Below are positions 17,192-23,986 of a DNA stretch of 36,572 bases, piece after piece. A program made the translations under genes and the position numbers. The stretch is taken from the NCBI GenBank assembly GCA_903828235.1, contig CAIKLM010000094.1:1-36572 (forward strand), in the 5' to 3' direction. The stretch is from an uncultured beta proteobacterium (GTDB lineage Bacteria; Pseudomonadota; Gammaproteobacteria; Burkholderiales; Burkholderiaceae_C). The notes beneath the pieces were generated by a model, which made no database searches, was not told where the DNA came from, and was given only the letters and a program-made list of their open reading frames with translations. Numbering within the stretch: position 1 is the first letter of the stretch; each line of letters starts with the position of its first letter.

Positions 17192-19051
17192 TCAGAGGGT
17201 GGCGAGGTACGCGCGCCAGCCGCCGTGGCGGCTGATGTCGGTGGCGCCTTCGAGGGCGTGGGCTTCGCACAGGAAGCCATGCACAGGGCTGCCGTCGGCG
17301 AGCTCGATCGATCCCAGGCCCAGCGGCGGCGGGATCAGGGCCAGGAAGCTGCCGGCGTGCCGCTGCGGCAGCGCCCACACCTCGACGGCAATGGCCTCGC
17401 CGCCTTGCGCCACGCGCAGCAGGCCGGGCTTGCGCGGCGCGCTACCGGGCAAGGCGAACAGCCGGTAGGCTGGCGCCGTGTGGGTGCGCGCGAGCAGCCG
17501 CGCGCCGCGCTCCAGCAGCTGGCCGTTCAGCGGCAGGCCCTGCAGGTGCGCACCGACGACGGCCACGCGCAGCTCGGGCTCGGTGGCGGGCTCGGGCAGG
17601 GCCACCGCCGCATCGTCGTCGGCCGGGGCCGGGGCGCCGGTGGCCCCCAGCGGCTGCGCCGAGGCCGCCTGCCAGCGGCGGCCGAAGCGGGCCAGCGCGG
17701 CGTCGGCGCCGGCCGGGCCGATGAAGGTCACGCCGAAGGGCAGTCCGGCGTCGGTGACGGCCGCCGGCATCGCCAGCGCGCACCAGTCGAGGAAGTTGAC
17801 GAAGTTGGTGTAGGCCCCGAGCTCGGCGTTGGCGGTCACCGGGGCGGCAGCGACGTCGGCGCGCGTGGGGTGGCGCGGGGCCGTGGGCACCATCAGCAGG
17901 TCCACCTGCTGCCACTGGTCGGCCGTGGCGCGGCGCGCAGCCTGCAACCGGTACATCGCGCGGAAGGTGGCGGTGGCGTCGTAGCCGCGGGCGCGGGCGA
18001 TCACGGCGGCCACCGTGGGATCGAGCGCGCCGGGGTCGGCTTCCAGCAGCGGCTGCACCACGGCCATGCGCTCGGCCACCCAGGGGCCGTCGTAGAGCAG
18101 GCCGGCAAGTTCGTGCAGCGGGCCGAAGTTCAGCGGCACCAGGGTGGCGCCGAGCGAGCGGGCCAGCGCCTCGGCCTGCGCCCAAGCCGCGGGGCCGCCC
18201 TGCGCGGCGTCCAGCCGCGGTGCGGCCGGCACGCCGATGCGCAGCGGCTGGTTCCAGCCGGCCGTGCCGGGCGCAAAGCGGCTGTAGTCGTCGGCGGCGT
18301 CGTCGCCCTCCAGCACCGACAGCACGGCCGCGGCGTCGGCCACGGTCAGCGCGAAGACCGACACGCAGTCCAGGCTGCGGCAGGCCGGCAGCACCCCGGC
18401 GGTGCTTACGCGCCCCGGCGTGGGCTTGAGGCCGACGATGTGGTTGAAGCCGGCGGGCACGCGCCCGCTGCCGGCAGTGTCGGTGCCCAGCGCGAAGGGC
18501 ACGGTGCCGCGGGCGACCAGCACCGCGGAGCCCGAGCTGGAGCCGCCGCTGACGTGATCATCCGACCAGGTGGACACCGGCTGCCCGTAGGGCGAGCGCG
18601 TGCCCACCAGGCCCGTGGCGAACTGGTCCAGGTTGCTCTTGCCGATGAGCACGGCCCCGGCCTGCAACAGCCGGCGCACCACAGTGGCGCTGCGCTGCGC
18701 CGTGTGCGCGAAGGCCGGGCAGCCGGCCGTCGTGGTCAGGCCTTCGACGTCGATGTTGTCCTTGACGACGAAGGGCACGCCCAACAGCGGCCGCTGCGCC
18801 AGCAGGGTGCTGCGGTCGGGCGCGGCCGCGGCGAGCGCCTCGAGCTCGGCCAGTCGCGCGGCGATGTGCGCGCGCATGGCCGGCGCGTCGGGCGGCAGGA
18901 TCCAGGCCACGTCGCCGCCCGGCAGCACGGCCTGCGCCAGCCGCTCGTGCACCAGTTGCGTGAGCGACGGACCGCCGCAGACGGCCGCGCGCCAGTCCGC
19001 GAGGGTGAGCGGCCCGGACGGGCGGCGGGCGGGTGAAGCGGCGGGATGCAT
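17192..19051 (-). CDS. atzF: Allophanate hydrolase (AtzF type)
   Basis: This 619-residue enzyme has an N-terminal amidase-signature domain with Lys97 (GVPFVVKDN), Ser171/Ser172 in SGGSSSGSAVLVARG and Ser195 in GTDTAGSGRVPAG. A C-terminal allophanate hydrolase domain of about 140 residues begins near ELRVAVVGAHLQGLPLNGQL. It hydrolyses allophanate to ammonia and CO2, the last step of biuret, cyanurate and urea-amidolyase pathways. No urea carboxylase is present, so its allophanate should come from biuret or dicarboxyurea rather than urea. It is the first gene of the long minus-strand operon. Start is ATG 19051; no strong ribosome site is visible and a palindrome lies 15 bases upstream. Confidence 0.9.
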   Translation of the reverse strand: MHPAASPARRPSGPLTLADWRAAVCGGPSLTQLVHERLAQAVLPGGDVAWILPPDAPAMRAHIAARLAELEALAAAAPDRSTLLAQRPLLGVPFVVKDNIDVEGLTTTAGCPAFAHTAQRSATVVRRLLQAGAVLIGKSNLDQFATGLVGTRSPYGQPVSTWSDDHVSGGSSSGSAVLVARGTVPFALGTDTAGSGRVPAGFNHIVGLKPTPGRVSTAGVLPACRSLDCVSVFALTVADAAAVLSVLEGDDAADDYSRFAPGTAGWNQPLRIGVPAAPRLDAAQGGPAAWAQAEALARSLGATLVPLNFGPLHELAGLLYDGPWVAERMAVVQPLLEADPGALDPTVAAVIARARGYDATATFRAMYRLQAARRATADQWQQVDLLMVPTAPRHPTRADVAAAPVTANAELGAYTNFVNFLDWCALAMPAAVTDAGLPFGVTFIGPAGADAALARFGRRWQAASAQPLGATGAPAPADDDAAVALPEPATEPELRVAVVGAHLQGLPLNGQLLERGARLLARTHTAPAYRLFALPGSAPRKPGLLRVAQGGEAIAVEVWALPQRHAGSFLALIPPPLGLGSIELADGSPVHGFLCEAHALEGATDISRHGGWRAYLATL

Positions 19052-19066
19052 CAGTCTGGTGCGCTA

Positions 19067-19080
19067 GCTGGTATACCAGC
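19067..19080. promoter_or_regulatory. 14-bp perfect palindrome upstream of atzF, candidate GntR/FCD operator
   Basis: The sequence GCTGGTATACCAGC is its own reverse complement and lies 15 bases before the atzF start. Its TGGTATACCA core is the known operator type of several FCD-subgroup GntR repressors, for example the UxuR/ExuR consensus in E. coli. The GntR gene at the end of the operon (1823-2506) is the obvious candidate ligand. This is inference from motif and position. Confidence 0.6.
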
Positions 19081-19087
19081 GGGTGCA

Positions 19088-19104
19088 CGCATCATCCGTG
19101 CCAG
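19088..19104 (-). promoter_or_regulatory. Sigma-54-like promoter element upstream of atzF
   Basis: Read on the minus strand the element is CTGGCACGGATGATGCG. It has GG and GC separated by ten bases and the GGCACG block typical of a -24 element; the -12 block ATGC deviates from TTGC. The predicted start of transcription, about 12 bases downstream near 19077, falls inside the palindrome. Such elements can arise by chance in GC-rich DNA. Confidence 0.4.
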
Positions 19105-19135
19105 CCGGGCCCGGGCGGGCCGGCGGAGCCGCGGT

Positions 19136-19984
19136 TCAGGTGCGCCAGATGCGCGGCGGCTCGGCCGACAGGCCCCAGGCCTGGGCGCGCCAGGCGGCGC
19201 GCACGCGCTGCAGCAGCTGCATCGCAGGCTCCACGCGGGCGGCCAGGGCCCGCAGCACGATCACGCGCTCATGCGGTGCCGTCACGCCCGCCCGCAGTTC
19301 AGCGCCAGGCGCCGGGGCCAACGGCTCGGTGTGCTCGCGCGCGGCGTCCAGCAGCCTCTGCCGTCGCTCGCGGGCGATGGGCTCGCCCTCGGCCCACCAG
19401 GCGGTGGCCAGCACCCGGGCACCGCCCAGGCCCAGGGGGCTGTCGCGCAGCAGCCGGTCGTCGGCGGCGATGCGGCCGCGCTCCAGCCAGTGGCCCGGCA
19501 GCTCCAGGTGCTGCTGCACGGCACCGGCCGCGAAGGGCTGGCTCGACGCCGGCAGGCCCAGCGCCAGCACGTCCCAGCCGATCATCTGCGCGCCCGGCTC
19601 GAGCGCCAGCTCGAGCCGGTTCTCAGCCCGGCAGCCGCTGTAGGCGATGGCCTCCATCGGCATCCACTCCAGCCGCGCGCCGCCGGCCAGCGCAAGCCTC
19701 ACCTGCTGCGTGCCCGGCGCGCCCTCGCTGCGGTAGAAGCGCGCCGCGCCCGGCGTGGTGACGACGACGTGGCTGCCCTCGCCCAGCCTAGCGTCGAGCG
19801 AGAGCCGGTCGCCGCCGACGATACCGCCCGGCGGGTGCACCACCACGTGGTGGCAGATCGCCGGGCCCTCGGGGTACAGGCGCCGCAACACGCGCAGCGG
19901 GCCCTCGTGCAGATCGTGCGCGCGCGTGGTGCCGGCGTCGTTCCAGTAGCGCAGCGCCAGCCGCGCGTGCCAGCCGGCGGGCAT
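19136..19984 (-). CDS. ureD: Urease accessory protein UreD
   Basis: This 282-residue protein has the UreD hallmarks: an N-terminal ARLALRYWNDAGTTRA, then GPLRVLRRLYPEGPAICHHVVVHPPGGIVGGDRL, and TPGAARFYRS with MEAIAYSGC. UreD (UreH) binds apo-urease with UreF and UreG during nickel insertion. I chose ATG 19984, where homology begins; an upstream extension lies in the deaminase gene. No urease structural gene or other accessory gene is in the window. ureD ends the ABC importer-deaminase gene set and is followed by the atzF promoter region. Either the rest of the urease genes are elsewhere or it has been moved. Confidence 0.88.
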   Translation of the reverse strand: MPAGWHARLALRYWNDAGTTRAHDLHEGPLRVLRRLYPEGPAICHHVVVHPPGGIVGGDRLSLDARLGEGSHVVVTTPGAARFYRSEGAPGTQQVRLALAGGARLEWMPMEAIAYSGCRAENRLELALEPGAQMIGWDVLALGLPASSQPFAAGAVQQHLELPGHWLERGRIAADDRLLRDSPLGLGGARVLATAWWAEGEPIARERRQRLLDAAREHTEPLAPAPGAELRAGVTAPHERVIVLRALAARVEPAMQLLQRVRAAWRAQAWGLSAEPPRIWRT

Positions 19985-19988
19985 GGCC

Positions 19989-20480
19989 TCAGCCCGGCCC
20001 GTGGCTGCGCCAGAAGTCGCGGTGCAGCGCCGCGATCTCCTCTTCCACCTCGGGCACGGGGCCGACGACGTGCATCGGCTTCTGCCCCCGCGCAAACACC
20101 TCGCGGCAGGGCAGGTCCAGCGTCGGGTTCTCGGCGTGGTTGCCGGTCATGGCCAGCAGGCGCGACTCGCTCATGCCGTACACCAGCTGCCCGATGTGCG
20201 CCCAGTACTGCGTTCCCGAGCACATGGCGCAGGGCTCCACCGTGGTGACCAGCGTGCAGCCCCACAGGGTGGCGGCGTCGTAGCGGTGCGCGGCCACGCG
20301 CGCCAGCACGGCCTCGGCGTGGTTGACGCCGTCGACATTGCCCTGCTCCAGCAGCACCGTCTCGCCGTCGGCCGCCACCAGCACCGCACCGAAGGGATGC
20401 TTGCCCTGGGCCAGCGCCGCCTGCGCCACCGCGTTGGCGGCCCGCAGGTGGCGCAGCGTCTGCTCGTGCGTCATCGGCAT
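19989..20480 (-). CDS. Nucleobase/nucleoside deaminase (CMP/dCMP deaminase fold, guanine deaminase-like)
   Basis: This protein of about 163 residues has the zinc site of the cytidine deaminase fold: His54 and Glu56 in NHAEAVL and Cys84/Cys87 in TVEPCAMCSG. It resembles small guanine deaminases of the B. subtilis GuaD type more than tRNA-specific TadA, judging by KHPFGAVLV and the C-terminal DFWRSHG. Guanine to xanthine conversion would feed the urate pathway to the right. Cytosine or other bases are possible. Starts at 20480 (MPMTHEQ) and 20474 (MTHEQ) are both plausible. It lies between a permease and ureD with short gaps. Confidence 0.75.
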   Translation of the reverse strand: MPMTHEQTLRHLRAANAVAQAALAQGKHPFGAVLVAADGETVLLEQGNVDGVNHAEAVLARVAAHRYDAATLWGCTLVTTVEPCAMCSGTQYWAHIGQLVYGMSESRLLAMTGNHAENPTLDLPCREVFARGQKPMHVVGPVPEVEEEIAALHRDFWRSHGPG

Positions 20481-20494
20481 CGGTGGGGCCCCGC

Positions 20495-21265
20495 TCAGTG
20501 GTTCTGCGAGCCGCGGTGCGCCCAGCCCGTGGTGCGCTTCTCGATCCAGCTGAACAGCTCGTACATGGCCATGGCCATGGCGCCGATGGTCACCAGGCCC
20601 GCAAAGGCCAGCGGCATGCGCTGCTGGCTGCCGGCGCTCTGCATCAGGTAGCCGATGCCGCTGTCGCCGGCCGTCATCTCGGCCAGCACGGTGCCCACGA
20701 AGGCCAGCGTGATGGCAATCTTCAGCGAGCCGTAGAAGTACGGCATCGAGCGCGGCAGGCCCACCTTCACCAGCACGTCCCAGCGCTTGGCGCCCAGCAC
20801 GCGCAGCACGTCCTCGAGCTCGGGCTCCAGCGTCGCCAGGCCGGTGGCGATGTTCACGGTGATGGGGAAGAAGCTGATCAGGAACGCGGTGAGGATGCCG
20901 GGGCCCAGGCCGATGCCGAACCACACCACGAGGATGGGCACCACGGCCGCCTTGGGCACGGCGTTGAAGGCCACCATCAGCGGGTACAGCGCGGTGTAGG
21001 CCAGCCGGCTGCTGCCGATGAGAAAGCCCAGCAGCACGCCCACCACGATGCTGATGCCGAAGCCGACCATCGTGACCCAGAAGGTCTTCCAGGCGGCCTC
21101 GAGCAGCGGGCCCTTGAACTCGATGAACTGCTGCCCGATCTGCCACGGGCTCGGGAAGATGAAGTCGGGGATCTTGAACCCCGCGACGATGAGCTGCCAC
21201 AGCAGCAGCGCGATGGCCAGCACGATCAGCGGCGACCAGCGTTCGACGTTTTTGCTCACGACCAT
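20495..21265 (-). CDS. ABC transporter permease (SsuC/TauC-like)
   Basis: This 256-residue inner-membrane protein has about six hydrophobic segments, starting with WSPLIVLAIALLLWQLIVAG, and a typical EAA loop (LEDVLRVLGAKRWDVLVKVGLPRSMPYF). This class serves nitrate, sulfonate, taurine, thiamine-precursor and some nucleobase importers. With an adjacent deaminase and an NMT1-like binding protein, a purine or pyrimidine ligand is likely. It starts at ATG 21265, 21 bases after the ATPase stop. Confidence 0.87.
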   Translation of the reverse strand: MVVSKNVERWSPLIVLAIALLLWQLIVAGFKIPDFIFPSPWQIGQQFIEFKGPLLEAAWKTFWVTMVGFGISIVVGVLLGFLIGSSRLAYTALYPLMVAFNAVPKAAVVPILVVWFGIGLGPGILTAFLISFFPITVNIATGLATLEPELEDVLRVLGAKRWDVLVKVGLPRSMPYFYGSLKIAITLAFVGTVLAEMTAGDSGIGYLMQSAGSQQRMPLAFAGLVTIGAMAMAMYELFSWIEKRTTGWAHRGSQNH

Positions 21266-21286
21266 GATGATGTTCCTCGCCCTGCC

Positions 21287-22111
21287 CTACTGCGGCACCG
21301 CGGCGCCGGTCTTGCCGATGGGGTGGCGATAGGCGCCGATGTGCCCGCGCAGCTCGTGCACGATGTCGGTGAAGTGCGGCGTGTAGGTGACCTCCAGGTC
21401 GCGCGGGCGCGGCAGGTCGATCTCGCGCTTGACGACGAAGCGGCCCGGGCTGCGGCTCATGCAGTACACGGTGTCGGCCAGGAACACGCTCTCGCGCAGG
21501 TCGTGGGTGACCAGGATGACGTTGAACTTCTGCGCCGCGTGCAGGTCGCGCAGCGCGCACCACAGTTCCTCGCGCGTGAAGGCGTCGAGCGCGCCGAAGG
21601 GCTCGTCGAGCAGCAGCATCTTGGGCTCGTGCACCAGCGCGCGGCAGATGCTGGCACGCTGCTGCATGCCGCCGCTGAGCTGCCACGGGAACTTGTCCTC
21701 GTAGCCGGCCAGGCCCACGCTCTGCAGCAGCGCGCGCGCCTTGGCCTCGAACTCCTTCTTCTTCGCCTTGTACTGGCTGCGGTAGGGCTCGACGATCTCC
21801 AGCGGCAGCATCACGTTCTGCACCGTGGTGCGCCAGGGCAGCAGGCTCGGCGCCTGGAAGGCCATGCCGGTGATCTTCAGCGGGCCGGTGACCTCCTTGC
21901 CGTCGATGACGACGGTGCCCTTGCTGGGCCGGCGCAGGCCGGTGGCCAGCTTCATGAAGGTGCTCTTGCCGCAGCCCGAGGGGCCGACGATGGCGATGAA
22001 CTCGCCCTCGGTCACCTGCAGGCTGATGTCCTCGACGGCGAACTGGCCCTGGGCCAGGAGTTCGTCGTTGTAGGCGAGCCAGACGTTGCGGAAGTCGACG
22101 AAACTGCTCAT
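21287..22111 (-). CDS. ABC transporter ATP-binding protein (SsuB/TauB-like)
   Basis: This 274-residue ATPase has Walker A GPSGCGKST near residue 44, a Q-loop in MAFQAPSLLPWRT, the signature LSGGMQQR, Walker B MLLLDEPFGALD and the switch histidine in LVTHDLRES. I chose ATG 22111 (MSSFVDFRNV), where homology begins; a further upstream start only adds unrelated residues. It works with the next permease and, most likely, the binding protein at 22804-23844, although a plus-strand gene separates them. Confidence 0.87.
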   Translation of the reverse strand: MSSFVDFRNVWLAYNDELLAQGQFAVEDISLQVTEGEFIAIVGPSGCGKSTFMKLATGLRRPSKGTVVIDGKEVTGPLKITGMAFQAPSLLPWRTTVQNVMLPLEIVEPYRSQYKAKKKEFEAKARALLQSVGLAGYEDKFPWQLSGGMQQRASICRALVHEPKMLLLDEPFGALDAFTREELWCALRDLHAAQKFNVILVTHDLRESVFLADTVYCMSRSPGRFVVKREIDLPRPRDLEVTYTPHFTDIVHELRGHIGAYRHPIGKTGAAVPQ

Positions 22112-22227
22112 CAGGCCTGTGCCTCCGGGGATGCAAGGGATTTTCGGGATACGCGCCGGCCCACGCGCAGGGCGGGTTTCGGCAATCGGCTCTGGCAAGG
22201 CCGCGACGGGCTGGCGACAATCGCGGC

Positions 22228-22761
22228 ATGCCGAAGACCTGTTCCTGGACACCTGTACGCCTTGCCAGCTGCGCCGCGGCGCTCTGGCTGCTGGCCGGCG
22301 CCGAGGCCGCTGCTCGGGAATCCGCGTCGCTGCTGAGCACCCACGCCTGGCGCGAGCAGGCGCACTGGCGCGTGGCGATCTCGCCGCTGACGCAGCACTT
22401 CCGCCAGAACGAGGAGCACCAGCGCGTCGTCGCGCTGGCCCTGGAGCGGCAGCGCCACGACGGCTGGCTGGCCGGTGGTTCGCACTTCACCAACTCCTTC
22501 GGGCAGCCCAGCGCCTACCTGTACGTGGGCCGCCGGGTCGACCTGCCCTTCGGCCCGCCCGGGCTGTTCGGGCAGATCAGCGGCGGCCTGCTGTACGGCT
22601 ACCGCGGGCGCTTCGAGGACAAGGTGCCGTTCAACAACAACGGCTTCTCGCCGGGCGCGCTGTTCACGCTGGGCTGGCAGCTCGACCGCCGCAACGCGGC
22701 TGCCGTGCACCTGCTGGGCGATGCCGGCCTCATGCTGCAGCTGTCCTGGGACTGGCGCTGA
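22228..22761 (+). CDS. Small exported, probably outer-membrane beta-barrel protein of unknown function
   Basis: This 177-residue protein has a likely signal peptide (VRLASCAAALWLLAGAEAAA). Alternating strands follow (WRVAISPLTQHF, HQRVVALALERQRHDG, SAYLYVGRRVDLP, ISGGLLYGYRG, PGALFTLGWQLD), ending in LMLQLSWDWR with aromatic terminal residues, as is common for small outer-membrane barrels. I recall similar Burkholderiales proteins, often labelled as glycerol-3-phosphate transporter-like without evidence. It is transcribed against its neighbours and splits an ABC importer gene set. Start ATG 22228 gives the full signal. The function is unknown. Confidence 0.7.
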   Translation: MPKTCSWTPVRLASCAAALWLLAGAEAAARESASLLSTHAWREQAHWRVAISPLTQHFRQNEEHQRVVALALERQRHDGWLAGGSHFTNSFGQPSAYLYVGRRVDLPFGPPGLFGQISGGLLYGYRGRFEDKVPFNNNGFSPGALFTLGWQLDRRNAAAVHLLGDAGLMLQLSWDWR

Positions 22762-22803
22762 CAGGCAAGACACCGGCATCGTCCTCGGGCTGGGCCGGCC
22801 GGC

Positions 22804-23844
22804 TCAGCGCCGCACGGGCGGCAGGATGTTCAGCTCGGCCTTGGCAGGCAGCAGCGCGTCCGTCCACACGGCGGTGGGGTCGATGCGCGTCCGGGTGCCG
22901 AAGGCGTCGGAGACCTGCGAGGCCATCAGCGACAGGCGACCGGGGTTGACGACACCAAAGCCCTCGGCCCGCGCGTCGGGGCTCGCCACCACGGCGTCGA
23001 TGGCCATGCGCAGGCGGCGCTTCTCAAGATCGACGTTGATGATGCCGTCGCGGGCCTTCACGTAGTCGATCGAGGCGTCGGGGTTGGCGATGACCTCCTT
23101 GGCGCCCTTGAGGAAGGCGCTCAGGAAGGCCTTCACCGCCGCCGGGTTCTCGCGGATCAGCTTGGGGCTGGCGATGATGGCGTTGCCGTAGAGCTTCACG
23201 CCGTGGGCGGGGTAGGGCATGACGACGATGTCTTCCGTCTTGATGCCGCGCGCCTCGAGGTTGAGCAGGCTGGTGAACGAGAAGCCGGTGATGGCCTCGA
23301 TGTCGCCGCGCACCAGCATGGTCTCGCGCAGCGGCGGGTCCATGCTCGTCCACTGCACGCCGCTGATGTTGTTGGCCTTCGCGAAGATCGGGAAGGCCTT
23401 GCGGCCGGCGTCGAAGCCGGGGGCGCCGAGCTTGCGGCCGTTCAGGTCGGAAGGCTTGGTGATGCCGCTCTTCTTGAGGGCCAGCACCGCCGCCGGGGTG
23501 TTGTTGTAGACCATCATCACCGCGACCGGCTTGTTGGGCGCGTCGGGGTTGTTGGCGTGGAACTCCATCAGCGCCGCCATGTCGGCGAAGCCCATGTCAT
23601 AGGCGCCACCGGCCACGCGGGTGACCGTGCCGCCGCTGCCGTTGCCGGCGTCGATGGTCACGTCCAGGCCCGCGGCCTTGTAGTAGCCCTTGGCGGCGCT
23701 GGCCAGGAACAGCGCGGCCGGCCCTTCGAAGCGCCAGTCGAGCTGGAACTTGATCGGCGTCTGCGCCTGTGCGGCCAGCGGCGCGGCGAGCACGGTGGCC
23801 ACGGCCAGGGCGGCGGCGCGGCGGGTGAGGGTCAAAAGGGGCAT
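22804..23844 (-). CDS. NMT1/THI5-like ABC transporter substrate-binding protein
   Basis: This 346-residue periplasmic protein has a signal peptide (LTRRAAALAVATVLAAPLAAQA). The mature part begins PIKFQLDWRFEGPAALFLASAAKGYYKAAGLDVTI, the opening of NMT1/THI5-like and SsuA-like binders. Relatives bind pyrimidine thiamine precursors, riboflavin, sulfonates or nucleobases. Start ATG 23844 gives the signal at the N terminus; an upstream extension is intergenic. It presumably feeds the permease and ATPase encoded at 20495-22111. Position beside urate and deaminase genes suggests a purine- or ureide-type ligand. Confidence 0.85.
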   Translation of the reverse strand: MPLLTLTRRAAALAVATVLAAPLAAQAQTPIKFQLDWRFEGPAALFLASAAKGYYKAAGLDVTIDAGNGSGGTVTRVAGGAYDMGFADMAALMEFHANNPDAPNKPVAVMMVYNNTPAAVLALKKSGITKPSDLNGRKLGAPGFDAGRKAFPIFAKANNISGVQWTSMDPPLRETMLVRGDIEAITGFSFTSLLNLEARGIKTEDIVVMPYPAHGVKLYGNAIIASPKLIRENPAAVKAFLSAFLKGAKEVIANPDASIDYVKARDGIINVDLEKRRLRMAIDAVVASPDARAEGFGVVNPGRLSLMASQVSDAFGTRTRIDPTAVWTDALLPAKAELNILPPVRR

Positions 23845-23904
23845 GGCAGGGCTCCGGGGGCAGTGGTTCAAGGAAGAGGGGCAGGCCGCGAAGGCCGATT
23901 CATT

Positions 23905-23921
23905 CTGCAAGTTCCGTGCTC
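23905..23921 (-). promoter_or_regulatory. Sigma-54-like element upstream of the NMT1-like binding protein gene
   Basis: On the minus strand the bases read GAGCACGGAACTTGCAG. The -12 block TTGCA is perfect and GCACG matches the -24 block, but one of the two usually invariant -24 guanines is A. It would place the transcript start near 23895 and give a leader of about 50 bases before the ATG at 23844. Confidence 0.35.
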
Positions 23922-23938
23922 GGCACGAACTAGTGGCT

Positions 23939-23955
23939 TGCACCACGATGCAGCA
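23939..23955. promoter_or_regulatory. NtrC-box-like sequence
   Basis: The plus strand reads TGCACC, five bases, then GCAGCA. One half matches the NtrC consensus (TGCACC/GGTGCA); the other half matches four of six. Total length of 17 bp is correct for an NtrC site. It lies about 33 bp (centre to centre) upstream of the sigma-54-like element, closer than most NtrC sites. Confidence 0.3.
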
Positions 23956-23986
23956 CGAACCGGCCCTGGGCACTCCGTCGGGGCGT

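Noticed and set aside
17192..19051. Urea amidolyase (Dur1,2) or guanidine pathway interpretation of the allophanate hydrolase
   Set aside because: No biotin-dependent urea/guanidine carboxylase and no carboxyguanidine deiminase subunits are in the operon.
1823..19051. Cyanuric acid (atzD) pathway as the main role of the operon
   Set aside because: No cyanuric acid hydrolase or barbiturase-type gene is in the window. It cannot be excluded that one lies elsewhere in the genome.
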